From Nanobdellota archaeon (lineage in GTDB: Archaea; Nanobdellota; Nanobdellia; Woesearchaeales; UBA9642), in NCBI GenBank assembly GCA_021813435.1, contig JAKAKR010000007.1, forward strand, positions 1-64,000: 64,000 bases of DNA. Reading direction: 5' to 3'. Below are positions 10,177 to 19,480 of the stretch, in pieces. Numbering within the stretch: the first letter of the stretch is position 1; each line of letters starts with the position of its first letter. The position numbers were made by a program, and so were the translations under genes. The notes under the pieces are model-generated. The model made no database searches and was not told where the DNA came from. It saw only the letters and a program-made list of their open reading frames with translations.

Positions 10177-10913
10177 ATACCCGCGTTTCAGAATGGATAG
10201 AGAACCTGTTTAAGACAGGACTTGCACTCTTCTTGCTGCTCGTCATTAGTGCAACACTCGTCCATGCAGTGCCAACAGGACCGAGTATTACATACAATAA
10301 GACCGAGACAGCAAATCTTACCCCTGCAACACAGATCACCACGCAGGGCGGATCATTCACGACGCTTGTGCTCAATGCGACTACACAGACGCCGCGTTGG
10401 AAGGCGTACGCAGGTAATGTGACCGGAAAGCTCATATTGGATGATTCGACGAAGAAATCAATCTATGATTGGACAGTAACCAGTGTTACTGGTGAGGTAT
10501 ACGCGACAAGAAACAGCTCTATTGATTGGTCGACGATAGGCTGCGCAGACACGGGCGCAATCCTTGCTGAGCAGAATTCCCTGAATATGAGCGCATCAAA
10601 CGCGGATTCATTGAATGCGACATTCATTAATAAGGTACACAAATCATTCTATGTAGGAACCGCGCTCATCCAGAACAGTACGTGTTATGCTATCGCAACA
10701 TATGTGAACGATGCAGCGCAGTCCTCCTCTGAGAATGCGAAATTCCAGGAGATCCTGCTCAAGGATGGGTCTTCACGGGTTGTTTATGCGACTCTTATCA
10801 ATCAGAATACGACTGGATTCAATGGCTTGAAATATGACTTCCAGATGATTGTTCCTGAAAATGAATTTAGCGCGACTCCGACTACATATTATCTCTACGC
10901 AGAATTAATCTAA
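10173..10913 (+). CDS. Secreted A-module protein 3
   Basis: 246 residues. The ATG at 10173 overlaps the stop of the HTH gene, giving a slightly long N-terminus (MNTRVSEWIENLFKTG) before the hydrophobic signal core LALFLLLVISATLVHA and then VPTGPSITYNKT. The module has WKAYAGNVTGKLILDD, IYDW, TGEVYATR, a Cys at IGCAD and another at NSTCYA, F.EILLKDGSS..VYATLI and YDFQMIVPENE..YYLYAELI. It is the only A paralogue fused into an operon by overlap with a regulator. Confidence 0.85.
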   Translation: MNTRVSEWIENLFKTGLALFLLLVISATLVHAVPTGPSITYNKTETANLTPATQITTQGGSFTTLVLNATTQTPRWKAYAGNVTGKLILDDSTKKSIYDWTVTSVTGEVYATRNSSIDWSTIGCADTGAILAEQNSLNMSASNADSLNATFINKVHKSFYVGTALIQNSTCYAIATYVNDAAQSSSENAKFQEILLKDGSSRVVYATLINQNTTGFNGLKYDFQMIVPENEFSATPTTYYLYAELI

Positions 10914-11527
10914 TCCGTTATTTCACGATAAATAAGTCTTAGAAAGCTAAAATTCATAAATAGACTAATTATTTAATTACATAAATGACTATATTTTATT
11001 TGTTTTATCTTTATCTATTTTTATTATATTGTTTAATTTTATACTATTTTTAGTTTTTTTACTATTTTCATTGTTTAATTTTTATAAGTGATATTAATTT
11101 ATTTTATATTTGTTTTATTTCAGTAATCAAGCATAGTTTACGAATAAAACAAAAGGTTTAAATATAAGTTTAGTCATGAATATATTAAGATACAAAAATG
11201 TATACTGAAAGCGTATACATTTTATCGACGATAATCGCGCGTAATCAACCCCTCAAAATTTGATTACAACTTGTAATCATTGATAACTGCAAAAAATGCG
11301 CAATGCGCCTACGCGTGTAGCATCCGGTGTGTGCGGTTGATCTAACCGCTGAACTGATAGCAGGGATCACCGGAATCAAACTATTATCCCATTCATTACA
11401 GTACGGATTGCTTGGAAGTATAGAGAACAAGAACAGTTTTCAGGAACAACAGCGTTTTTTGAGAGTGTGAACTATTCATTACTCGCAAGAGCGCTATCCC
11501 GAACTGTCCTTGTGGATTGCGTGAATT
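10914..11527 (+). promoter_or_regulatory. 614-base intergenic region: AT-rich half, promoter, long structured leader
   Basis: The first 230 bases are A/T runs without a gene. A TATA box GTTTAAATATAAG is at 11156-11168. Downstream lie an 11-base perfect inverted repeat AAAATGTATAC / GTATACATTTT with a 7-base spacer (11195-11223) and a 19-base palindrome TGATTACAACTTGTAATCA (11261-11279). About 340 bases separate the predicted start of transcription from the wHTH gene at 11528. I see no convincing reading frame there; a 44-codon GTG frame near 11330-11470 is weak. Operators or a structured RNA leader are the likeliest contents. Confidence 0.5.
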
Positions 11528-12142
11528 ATGGAACAAGAGACCCTGTTTACATCCTCGAAGTGGGATATCCTTAAGTGCCTTGCCACAGGAAAAAAATCGC
11601 CACTCGAGCTTGCAAAAGAATCAAACACTTCTGTCGCAAATATCTCCCAACAATTGCGACTGCTCGAACTTGCAGGATTTGTCAAAAGTGAGCGCATCGC
11701 CAATCGCGACAAAGGCCTGCCACGAATACTCTACTCACTTGCAGAAAATTATTCTTATCTCGTGGTCAGCACTCCAGGGTTTGTTGAGAAAAAATTCCTC
11801 AAACTCAAGGAATACCAAAAAATCATCATGCGCATCTGGTTCATCGAGAATGCTGCGCTCCAACCCTATGTCGAGAGATTCTTCTGGGGAATCGAGAAAT
11901 ATCTTGAAAAGATCAGTTTTTTTGCAATCGATGACAGCGACACGAAAACAGTGAAGGTTGCAGTCATCAGTGATAATGCTGAAGTAAAAAAAACAGTCAA
12001 GGATACACTCATTGACGGAGCACTTGGGCAGAAGCAGTTTCTCGTTACATTCATCAAGGAACAAGATATCAAAAAACATCTTTCCGCCTATCACATCCTG
12101 CATGATCCTGCTTTGCTCGGAACAGGGGCGAAGCATGAATAG
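11528..12142 (+). CDS. ArsR-like winged-helix regulator with C-terminal domain
   Basis: 204 residues. Residues 1-75 are a winged HTH: WDILKCLATGKKSPLELAKESNTSVANISQQLRLLELAGFVKSERI, with the wing at KGLPRILYSL. The rest is mixed alpha/beta (TVKVAVISDNAEVKKTVKDTL, QFLVTFIKEQDI) and may be a degenerate nucleotidyltransferase-like or ligand-binding domain. It lies 45 bases before the A-module gene at 12188 on the same strand and probably shares its message. The structured leader upstream may be its own operator. Confidence 0.8.
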   Translation: MEQETLFTSSKWDILKCLATGKKSPLELAKESNTSVANISQQLRLLELAGFVKSERIANRDKGLPRILYSLAENYSYLVVSTPGFVEKKFLKLKEYQKIIMRIWFIENAALQPYVERFFWGIEKYLEKISFFAIDDSDTKTVKVAVISDNAEVKKTVKDTLIDGALGQKQFLVTFIKEQDIKKHLSAYHILHDPALLGTGAKHE

Positions 12143-12187
12143 ACTATACAAAAAACACAATACCAAAAAACAAGAGGAGGAATAACA

Positions 12188-12910
12188 ATGAATGGGCTTA
12201 AATTTGCGGGGATAGTATTCGCATTAGCGATATTCGGATTCGGTTTTGTTTTTGCAATACCGACTGGACCAGGCGGGCCGATAACGCCGCTCAGCAGCAG
12301 CAGATATAGCACAGCAAGCGCGCAGTCGACACCGGCGATTGCAGGTAATGTGACAGAGATCAATATGAATGCAACATCGATCACACAGACCTGGCAGGGC
12401 TTCTTCGGAAACATCACTGGAAAAATCGTGCTTGGCAACAGCAATAACCAGTCGCTCTATGATTGGAATCTTGCAAGTCCACAAGGGCAGGTTTATGCCA
12501 CAAGAACCGCCTCAACACCAAACTGGGCAAGTATCCAGTGCGCCAATAATACAGAGATCAGTACAGAACACACGTATACTGGTGCATCGGCAACTGCTGC
12601 AGACAGGATTAACAATACATTCCTCAATGGAACGTCATTCAACGCATTTTATGTCGGCACTGTCCAGATAACATCAGGGGCAAGCTGCTATGCGACAAAT
12701 ATGTACACCAATACCGGAAGCTCGGTCGCAAACCATTTTTCAGAGGTCGTCCTCTCTGACACCACAAATATCATTTACACTGCGCTCCTCGACCAGGATT
12801 ACATGGGCTTTGACGGAAAAACGCATGACTTCGAGATGCTTGTCGCAGAGAACGGGCACAACGGAGACACTGCAACCACACCATACTACTTTTACCTTGA
12901 ATTACAATAA
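12188..12910 (+). CDS. Secreted A-module protein 4
   Basis: 240 residues. The signal peptide MNGLKFAGIVFALAIFGFGFVFA is followed by IPTGPGGPITPL, very like the protein at 7703. The module shows AGNVTEIN, TWQGFFGNITG, LYDW, PQGQVYATR, IQCANN, FYVGTVQIT..SCYA, F.EVVLSD, HDFEMLVAENG and YYFYLELQ. A strong GAGGAGG ribosome binding site precedes the ATG. It is the probable partner gene of the wHTH regulator just upstream. Confidence 0.85.
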   Translation: MNGLKFAGIVFALAIFGFGFVFAIPTGPGGPITPLSSSRYSTASAQSTPAIAGNVTEINMNATSITQTWQGFFGNITGKIVLGNSNNQSLYDWNLASPQGQVYATRTASTPNWASIQCANNTEISTEHTYTGASATAADRINNTFLNGTSFNAFYVGTVQITSGASCYATNMYTNTGSSVANHFSEVVLSDTTNIIYTALLDQDYMGFDGKTHDFEMLVAENGHNGDTATTPYYFYLELQ

Positions 12911-12937
12911 ATCATTGTGATTGCAGGTATCAGGACT

Positions 12938-12960
12938 ATTTTATTTTTTTTATTTTTTTT
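12938..12960 (+). terminator. T-tract terminator
   Basis: TTTTATTTTTTTTATTTTTTTTT lies about 30 bases after the stop codon at 12910. Confidence 0.55.
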
Positions 12961-13025
12961 TTACATGTACTGCATCGCGCATGCGCGCCAATGGAAGATC
13001 AACAAAACAAATGCACATCGACAAT

Positions 13026-13085
13026 CAAAAAATTGTCATAACAAACGCAAAATCACAAAAAATTGTCATAACAAACGCAAAATCA
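13026..13085. repeat. Tandem duplication, 2 x 30 bp
   Basis: Two exact adjacent copies of a 30-base unit containing AATTGTCATAACAAACGC lie in the gap between A-module genes 4 and 5. With only two units and no spacers it is a simple slippage duplication, not a CRISPR array. Confidence 0.8.
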
Positions 13086-13168
13086 TATTCATCAATAACT
13101 GGATATCGCAACACTACAACAAGCCAATGATTAATAGACTATGATTAATAGATACTAAAGAGGAAAAA

Positions 13169-13954
13169 ATGAATTCCAAAAAACATCATACGCTCTGTCC
13201 AGACCACGGTCTGCTGCGTGCAAATGCCTCGAGCAAAGTATTGGTGGTAGGTATTATGCTGCTGGTGAGTATTATCACTCTTGCACATTTTACAACCGCA
13301 ACACCTGCAGGACCGACGATTACTTATGTTTCTAACTCAACATATACTGCGCCGGTCGCTAACCGATCGCAGGATGCGAAGGGAACCATCACTGTTGTTA
13401 CCATGTCAGCAAACCAGCAGGATTACAAATGGAAGGCATATGTTGGAAATGTTTCTGGCGGGCTTGCTTTGGATGATGCAAATTCAAAATCGATCTATGC
13501 ATGGCAGCTTGCAACCATCACTGGAGAAGTCTATGCTACCCGTGCAAGCGGAACAGTCAACTGGGTAAATGTTTCCTGCGTAAGTCAGGCTGTCATCGAC
13601 TCTGAACAAAGTGCGCTTGGCATTTTATCAACAGCCTCCGACAGCATCAACACTACGTTCAACGCAACAATTCACAAGAGTTTTCTGGTCGGAACAAAAA
13701 ATATCACCAACAGCACTTGCCGCTCTACTGCAACCTATATTAATAGTGCAGCGCAATCCCTTACAGAAAACGCGTTTTTCCAGGAGGTTTTGTTGAAGGA
13801 TGATATCACGAGTTCGCTGATCTACTCTACACTGATTAACAACGATCATACCAGTTATGATGGCACAAGTACGTATGATTTCCAGATGATTATTGCAGAA
13901 AATGAATCATCGTCAACGCCGACACCCTATTACTTTTATGTAGAGCTTGGATGA
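13169..13954 (+). CDS. Secreted A-module protein 5
   Basis: 261 residues. A longer N-terminus (about 25 residues with His/Cys) precedes the hydrophobic segment VLVVGIMLLVSIITLAHFTTA and then TPAGPTITYVSNST. The body is nearly collinear with the protein at 8661: KGTITVVTMSA.QQDYKWKAYVGNV, SIY.W, TGEVYATR, VGTKNIT, F.EVLLKDD, YDFQMIIAENES and YYFYVELG. It ends 10 bases before the B-module gene and is probably co-transcribed with it. An internal start at a later Met would give a more usual signal peptide; the listed start has GAGGAA upstream. Confidence 0.85.
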   Translation: MNSKKHHTLCPDHGLLRANASSKVLVVGIMLLVSIITLAHFTTATPAGPTITYVSNSTYTAPVANRSQDAKGTITVVTMSANQQDYKWKAYVGNVSGGLALDDANSKSIYAWQLATITGEVYATRASGTVNWVNVSCVSQAVIDSEQSALGILSTASDSINTTFNATIHKSFLVGTKNITNSTCRSTATYINSAAQSLTENAFFQEVLLKDDITSSLIYSTLINNDHTSYDGTSTYDFQMIIAENESSSTPTPYYFYVELG

Positions 13955-13964
13955 GGATGAGACC

Positions 13965-14912
13965 ATGAATACAAAACGATTATACAACATCGGGATCAGC
14001 GCCATATTTGTGCTCTCTGTACTCTTCATCAGTTTTTCAACCATTACCCACGCGGCAAATATCATTGGGACAAATTATAGGAATGTGACTGTGCATACCC
14101 AGGTCAATATCACCAATTCAAAACCCGAGGTACTTGCAGTCGCAGTCTATCAGGATACGAACGCTTCACTGAAAAATATCACGCTTTCAGGAGGATCCAC
14201 CCGTATTGTAACCTGCAATGCATCTCTTCGTGATTGGAATGGTTATGCTGATATTGTCTTGGTGAATGCAACGCTCTGGGATGCGCTCAACTCAAACAGT
14301 GGCGCAGCAGACAACAACAATACGCACTACACCAACACCAACTGCACAAATTCCGGCAATGGTGTCAACTATACAGTCAATTACCTCTGTAATTTCAGTG
14401 TGCTCTACTATGCAAATAATGGCACGTGGACTTGCAATGTGACGGCAATGGACACTTACAACAAGACCGGTGCAAACACCAATAACACTGTCATCTACCC
14501 ACTCTATGCATTGAATGTGACTGATGGCATTGATTATGGCAATGTCGCTGTTGAAGACTATTCAACGACAGTTACGGCAAATGTCACGAATTTTGGAAAC
14601 CTGCCTATCAATATCAGTGTTGAGGGATATGGTGCGGCACGCGGCGATGGCCTTGCAATGACCTGCCTTGCATTCGGGTCACCGAGCGGCAATATCACTG
14701 TTGATAATGAGCGGTTCAGTGCGCAGAATGTTGCGTGGGGTTCAAAGACCGCGCTCACTTCAAGCGCGCAAAATATCACAGGGCTCACTATTTCGAAACA
14801 GACTGTCCCTTCAACCCCGATGGTCAACAGCACATACTGGCAGTTATACATCCCGCCAAACCCTGGAGGCAATTGTACAGGTTATGTCATCTTCCAGGCA
14901 GAATCATCATAA
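13965..14912 (+). CDS. Secreted B-module protein 1
   Basis: 315 residues from ATG 13965 (GAGGATGAG just upstream); an in-frame TTG at 13947 is less likely. The signal peptide ends THA, then ANIIGTNYRNVTVHT. The B-module has an Ig-like N-terminal part (KPEVLAVAVYQDTN, LRDWNGY, a Cys cluster, YYANNGTWTCN) and a second part with YPLYALNVTDGIDYGNVAVEDYS, NISVEGYGA.RGDGLAM.C and STYWQLYIPPNPGGNCTGYVIFQAE. Very rich in N-glycosylation sites. A close paralogue is at 26369, and the same module ends the giant protein at 27474. No C-terminal anchor. Confidence 0.85.
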   Translation: MNTKRLYNIGISAIFVLSVLFISFSTITHAANIIGTNYRNVTVHTQVNITNSKPEVLAVAVYQDTNASLKNITLSGGSTRIVTCNASLRDWNGYADIVLVNATLWDALNSNSGAADNNNTHYTNTNCTNSGNGVNYTVNYLCNFSVLYYANNGTWTCNVTAMDTYNKTGANTNNTVIYPLYALNVTDGIDYGNVAVEDYSTTVTANVTNFGNLPINISVEGYGAARGDGLAMTCLAFGSPSGNITVDNERFSAQNVAWGSKTALTSSAQNITGLTISKQTVPSTPMVNSTYWQLYIPPNPGGNCTGYVIFQAESS

Positions 14913-15236
14913 TGCAATGATCCTGTTGGCAATCACGACTTAAACGCATATTCAGCCTTTAGAACAAGTATACACGCCACCCTTAATAGCTTGCCTGCAA
15001 AGGCAACTATTAAGTTTTTATTTTTTTCATTTTTTGATATTTATTTTTCTAGTCCTTATCTTTCTAATCTCTATCTTTCTAATCTTTATCCTCTTGATAT
15101 ATTCTTTGGTGTTATGCGCATATGTTCTTGCCATACTTTTTTTGTTATGATTGTCCCAACAAAAAGTAAGTAAAAAAGTAAGTATATTTATAAGTAAATC
15201 GTTAACTTTATATACTCTCCTTTCCATGAATGATCT
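14913..15236 (+). promoter_or_regulatory. AT-rich gap with promoter of AbrB operon
   Basis: A repeated pyrimidine-rich run (TCTAATCTCTATCTTTCTAATCTTTATC) occupies 15050-15090. The box TTTATATACTC (15206-15216) lies about 25-30 bases before ATG 15237, which implies a leaderless message. No gene is seen in the rest. Confidence 0.45.
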
Positions 15237-15470
15237 ATGGCAGTACGCTTACGCAGAAAAATTTATGCACGGGGCGGAAGCTTTGAGACCACAATCCCCC
15301 TTCAACTTCTTTTTGCTGTCGATATGACAAAAAAACAGGAAATCGTATTCGAATACGATGCGCGCTCAAATCGCTGGTATACCCGTATAGAGGAGTATTC
15401 CGAACATCCACCACTTACAAAATCAGTGAGAAAAAAATCAGCATCTTCATCGCCTCAGAGGAAACCATGA
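15237..15470 (+). CDS. AbrB/SpoVT-type DNA-binding protein
   Basis: 77 residues. VRLRRKIYARGGSFETTIPLQLLF..D followed by VFEYD....RWYTRIEE matches the swapped-hairpin AbrB fold (R-G-x-S-x-x-x-T-I-P core). The C-terminal 20 residues are a basic, Ser-rich tail. The stop overlaps the start of the next gene by four bases (ATGA), so this probable regulator is translationally coupled to a membrane-anchored envelope protein. Confidence 0.8.
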   Translation: MAVRLRRKIYARGGSFETTIPLQLLFAVDMTKKQEIVFEYDARSNRWYTRIEEYSEHPPLTKSVRKKSASSSPQRKP

Positions 15471-16153
15471 CTGGCATCACCGTAAACACTATTGGCGAGC
15501 ATAAAATCATTGTCGCAGTAATCTTCATTGCAGTTGTTGGTTCAGCAGTCTTTTTTGCACTCAACGATTCCTCGCCAAACCGCATCACTGGTCATGTGAC
15601 AACAACAAGCGTCACTATTGTAGGATTCGTCCCGTTCAACTGCTCATTCAGTCTCTCCTCTGGAATGAACATGGTCTCTTTCCCCTGCATCCCGCTCTAC
15701 GAGAATGTGTCGACAGTCCTTGCACCAATCAACGATTCAGTCTATGCAATATTCTATTATGACCCCCTGGACAGCGCTGACCCCTGGAAAAGCTATAATC
15801 CCGCATTACCCTCATGGGCGACCCAGCAACTCACAGAATTGAGTCGCGCATCAGGGTATATTATCATCATGAACCAGAGTGCAGCGTATTTCCTTGCAGG
15901 ATCGCGCAAATACACGACAATACAAACAGTTCCGGGCTGGAATATGATCGCATATCCCGGACTCTCCTCAAGCGCAGTAAACAGTACATTTGGTTCACTC
16001 TCATTTACCATATTGCGAACATATGATCCCTCAACGGGTCAATGGCTTACCTATATCCCGGGTAGTTCAGGCAATACCCTAACAATACTCGAACCCTATA
16101 CGGGTTATTGGATGCAGACCAATATATCACAATCGCTCAACATTGCGCCATAA
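15467..16153 (+). CDS. Membrane-anchored extracellular protein with ITGHV motif
   Basis: 228 residues. One N-terminal transmembrane helix (IIVAVIFIAVVGSAVFFAL, about 13-31) is followed by NRITGHVTT and an extracellular domain with two repeated units (FSLSSGMNMVSFPCIPL.. and VPGWNMIAYPGL..), each of the form GWNMV.FP.. ..YD......W..Y.P. with GYW/GYI aromatic ends. The unit resembles a repeat often found after signal sequences in archaeal and bacterial surface proteins. Function unknown; likely outward facing. Confidence 0.8.
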   Translation: MTGITVNTIGEHKIIVAVIFIAVVGSAVFFALNDSSPNRITGHVTTTSVTIVGFVPFNCSFSLSSGMNMVSFPCIPLYENVSTVLAPINDSVYAIFYYDPLDSADPWKSYNPALPSWATQQLTELSRASGYIIIMNQSAAYFLAGSRKYTTIQTVPGWNMIAYPGLSSSAVNSTFGSLSFTILRTYDPSTGQWLTYIPGSSGNTLTILEPYTGYWMQTNISQSLNIAP

Positions 16154-16185
16154 ATTATTCACTATAACACGATCATTGCGATACC

Positions 16186-17982
16186 ATGAGAAAAACCATA
16201 ACAGTAGCGTTTGTAGGAATCTTTTGCATTCTATTATTCGGAATAGTCTTATTCATAAACCTTGCATATGCGCAGCCGACGCTTCCTACAGAATTTTATG
16301 GCGATATTGTGTATTTCAATCAGAATGCGACGGGAGGAACACTCCGCGTCTATATCAATGGAACACTCTGCGGGCAGTATGTAATCAAAAATCCAGGGCA
16401 TTACGGAGTGCTCTCCTGCAAAGGCATTGACACCGAGACTGCAACACCAGGAGGGATCAATGGGGATACTGTGGTATTCTCGTTCAATAATAATCCCGTA
16501 TCAGTTTTTGGAGATACAAGCTTTACCAGCGGTGAATTCAAGAGAGTAAATATCACTGTACCAATCATTTTTTGTGGTGATGGTTTTTGCGATCTCAAAG
16601 AAAGTTGTGGCTCTTGCCCCCAGGACTGTCACACCTGCAATGGCACTGTTTCAAATAATGAGACAACGACAACGAATCAGACCAACCAAACATCAGGAGG
16701 AAGCGCAGGCGGTGGTTCAGGATCAGGCGCAGGTTCAGGCGCGGGAGGAAGCGGCGGCGCAGGTAGTGCGGGCAGCGGTGGCGGTGGCGGAGGAGGAGGT
16801 GGCGGTGGTGCGGGTGGAGCCGGATCAATTTCTGGAAATAGTTTCGGCGGCGGGCAACTTGCAGGAAGTCAATGCACAGAGAGATGGAATTGCACTTCTT
16901 GGACTGATTGCACAATCCTTGGAATCCAGACCCGCTCATGTTTTGATCAGAATGATTGTAAGACCTACACTGCAAAACCCGTTGAAGTCCAGGAATGTAC
17001 CTATGTTGCGAACTGTTTTGATAATATCCAGAACTGCCATAATAATTCTTGTGAAGAGGGCATTGATTGTGGCGGTCCCTGCCCAGAAAAATGCATAGTT
17101 ACTGAACAACCACTCACCAACATCACGATTACACTTCCAAAACTTGAGGTGCCCAAACAAGTCTGTGAACGACATATTGATTATACCAATATCGGATTCT
17201 GGATATTTTTGATCATTATCATTACTGCAATGATATTCAGGTATTTCTATGGCCTGCGCAAGATACGCAAACGCAAGAAAGACACAAAACTCTCTGCCCT
17301 CGACCGCGCAAAAAAGATATTTTCAGAGCAGCGCATCACCCTGCTCTTTGCGATTACACTCTTCTTTTTGACGCTTGCAAGCGCGTTCTACAGCTACTAT
17401 TTCTTGATGTGCCCGACTGAATTCTTTTCTTACAGCTGGATGCTTGTGGTACTACTCATCCTTATACCGCTCGTCATTCATACCATCATGAAACGATTCG
17501 AGTATAGTGAACTAGAGCACTTCGACAAGGCAAGAAAACTCGAGGACGTCCACTATCAGTCACTGCTCCGCATGATTGACATCGAAAACCAGATGCTTGC
17601 AGAAGAAGAGACCGCTATTGCAAATAAATTATACGAACTCTCCCGCAAGGATGACTTCAAAAAACTCCTGGAAACCTATCCTGACCTGAAGGAGATCTAC
17701 AAGAATCTGGTCGAATTATACACGAACTATCATGAACGCAAGAATCCTTTTGTAGTCGAGCGAAATCTCTGTGAGGAGATTGCAACCCTTGATACTGACA
17801 AGAAATTCAAGGAACTGCTTGCAGCGCATCCTGAACTTAAGACGATCTTTACCCGCTTAAAGACGCTCTACAGCCAGTACGAAGAGAAACAGAAGATCTA
17901 TGACCAATTGGATGAGATAGAGGAAAACCAGAAAAAACTCGAGGAGCAAAAACAAAGATCAACAGGAAAAAAATCTGCGTAA
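16186..17982 (+). CDS. Large envelope protein: Cys-rich ectodomain, Gly-rich linker, two-three TM helices, cytoplasmic coiled coil
   Basis: 598 residues. A signal segment ends AYA. An N-terminal beta domain carries Cys pairs. FCGDGFCDLKESCGSCPQDC (about 125-144) is a Cys-rich knot of a type common in these archaea. A ~70-residue Gly/Ser/Ala linker follows, then a thrombospondin-1-like segment (W-N-C-T-S-W-T-D-C...RSC) and NCHN..CEEGIDCGGPCPEKC. TM helices are at about 340-358, 385-405 and 413-432. The last 160 residues are charged coiled coil with two repeated L...YP/HPELK.I...L..LY..Y units. It may link the surface to the cytoplasm; the mechanism is unknown. Confidence 0.85.
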   Translation: MRKTITVAFVGIFCILLFGIVLFINLAYAQPTLPTEFYGDIVYFNQNATGGTLRVYINGTLCGQYVIKNPGHYGVLSCKGIDTETATPGGINGDTVVFSFNNNPVSVFGDTSFTSGEFKRVNITVPIIFCGDGFCDLKESCGSCPQDCHTCNGTVSNNETTTTNQTNQTSGGSAGGGSGSGAGSGAGGSGGAGSAGSGGGGGGGGGGGAGGAGSISGNSFGGGQLAGSQCTERWNCTSWTDCTILGIQTRSCFDQNDCKTYTAKPVEVQECTYVANCFDNIQNCHNNSCEEGIDCGGPCPEKCIVTEQPLTNITITLPKLEVPKQVCERHIDYTNIGFWIFLIIIITAMIFRYFYGLRKIRKRKKDTKLSALDRAKKIFSEQRITLLFAITLFFLTLASAFYSYYFLMCPTEFFSYSWMLVVLLILIPLVIHTIMKRFEYSELEHFDKARKLEDVHYQSLLRMIDIENQMLAEEETAIANKLYELSRKDDFKKLLETYPDLKEIYKNLVELYTNYHERKNPFVVERNLCEEIATLDTDKKFKELLAAHPELKTIFTRLKTLYSQYEEKQKIYDQLDEIEENQKKLEEQKQRSTGKKSA

Positions 17983-18022
17983 GGTCGTGACGAGTGATTC
18001 TTAGACTGTTTTGCCTTTCTGT

Positions 18023-19480
18023 TCACTTGACAAATTCGACCTTCATCATGTTCATTGTTCCTGCAGTGTTGAAGGGAATGCTTGCAGTGATGACGACAAG
18101 ATCAAAAGAGGCAATATATCCTTCCTGCTTTGCAATATCAATAGCATACGCGATAAGTTCATCCGTATTCTGCGGTGTCTCGATAAGAATAGGTTGTACG
18201 CCCCAGCTTAACACCAATTTTCTGAATTCACGTTCATGAGGTGTGATGGCAATGATCGGAGTGATGGGTCTGTGCGCAGAGATCTGTCGTGCAGTATTTC
18301 CTGTTGCAGTGCAGGTGATGATGGCGACAGCCTCAAGATCGCGTGCAGTATGGCATACGGATCGCGACAATGAATCAATGATGGTTGGTTTATGATCCTT
18401 TTCTGTTTCAGACCAGGGATACATCCGGATATGCTTGAGCGTTCGTTCCGTCTTGCGTGCAATGCGATCCATGACATCAATGACCCGCAGGGGGTGTTTT
18501 CCGTTTGCGGTCTCTCCGGAAAGCATGATCGCATCAGTCCCATCGATGATTGCATTTGCGACATCAGTCGCTTCTGCACGCGTAGGACGGGGGTTTTTGA
18601 TCATGGATTCAAGCATCTGCGTTGCAGTAATGACTGGCTTTCCTGCGATATTGCATTTTTTGATGATCTTCTTCTGGATTTCAGGGATCTCTTCGATAGG
18701 GATCTGGACTCCGAGATCGCCGCGGGCGACCATGATGCCGTCAGAGACCTTGATGATCTCGTCTAAGTATTGGAGCGCCTGGAATGATTCAATTTTTGCA
18801 ATGATATGGATATGCTCTGCGTTATGTTTTTTGAGCAGTGCGCGCACTTCAAGGACATCTTCAGGAGTCTTGACAAATGATTGCGCAATAAAATCAATCC
18901 CGTTCTGGATGCCGAATTCGATATCACTGACATCCTGCTCAGAGACTGCGGGCAAATCAACGATTGATCCTGGGATGTTGACATTTTTTCTTGTGCCGAT
19001 CTCTCCGCCGATACTGACCTTACAGATGACTTCTTTTCCTCGCACTTCTTCGACACGCAATTCGACTGTTCCATCTGCGATGTAGATTAATGATCCTTTC
19101 TCGACGATCTTGGGGAGATTTGCATAACTGATCTCGATGATCTTCTCAGTTGAGTATTCAAGAGGTTCTGTGGTGATGACCACTTCTTCATTGTCTTTGA
19201 GCGTCACGGGTTCCTTGAATTTTCCGATGCGTATCTCAGGCCCCTTGGTGTCAAGCATGATTCCGATCGGGGTTTTGAGTCCTGCATTGATGGTCTTGAG
19301 GTGATCGATGAATTTTTGATGATCTTCGTGTGTTGCATGCGAAAAATTCAGCCGCGCGATGTCCATTCCTTTCTCATGCATCTTGCTGATGATTTCTTCA
19401 GTGTTGGAACTTGGTCCGAGCGTGCATACGATTTTTGTCTTCCGGTTGATATAATGCCTTTCTATCATGTGATTCACCAT
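18023..19480 (-). CDS. pyk: Pyruvate kinase
   Basis: 485 residues, normal for the family. It converts phosphoenolpyruvate and ADP to pyruvate and ATP in the cytoplasm, the last step of glycolysis. Visible motifs: TKIVCTLGPSS at the N-terminus, ARLNFSHA, MLDTKGPEIR, K at IAKIES, the active-site block VARGDLGVQIP, and ATDVANAIIDGTDAIMLSGETA. A C-terminal PK_C domain is present (CTATGNTAR). The start MVNHMIERHYINRKTKIVC could also be the Met five codons in. It stands alone between envelope genes, convergent with the gene at 16186. Confidence 0.95.
   Translation of the reverse strand: MVNHMIERHYINRKTKIVCTLGPSSNTEEIISKMHEKGMDIARLNFSHATHEDHQKFIDHLKTINAGLKTPIGIMLDTKGPEIRIGKFKEPVTLKDNEEVVITTEPLEYSTEKIIEISYANLPKIVEKGSLIYIADGTVELRVEEVRGKEVICKVSIGGEIGTRKNVNIPGSIVDLPAVSEQDVSDIEFGIQNGIDFIAQSFVKTPEDVLEVRALLKKHNAEHIHIIAKIESFQALQYLDEIIKVSDGIMVARGDLGVQIPIEEIPEIQKKIIKKCNIAGKPVITATQMLESMIKNPRPTRAEATDVANAIIDGTDAIMLSGETANGKHPLRVIDVMDRIARKTERTLKHIRMYPWSETEKDHKPTIIDSLSRSVCHTARDLEAVAIITCTATGNTARQISAHRPITPIIAITPHEREFRKLVLSWGVQPILIETPQNTDELIAYAIDIAKQEGYIASFDLVVITASIPFNTAGTMNMMKVEFVK

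Noticed and set aside
11330-11470. 44-codon GTG frame in the long leader before the wHTH gene
   Set aside because: No start context or known pattern; kept only as a possibility inside the leader description.
13026-13085. Possible CRISPR repeats
   Set aside because: Two directly adjacent identical units without spacers; a tandem duplication.
13947-13964. TTG start for the first B-module protein
   Set aside because: ATG 13965 has a good ribosome binding site and gives a normal signal peptide.
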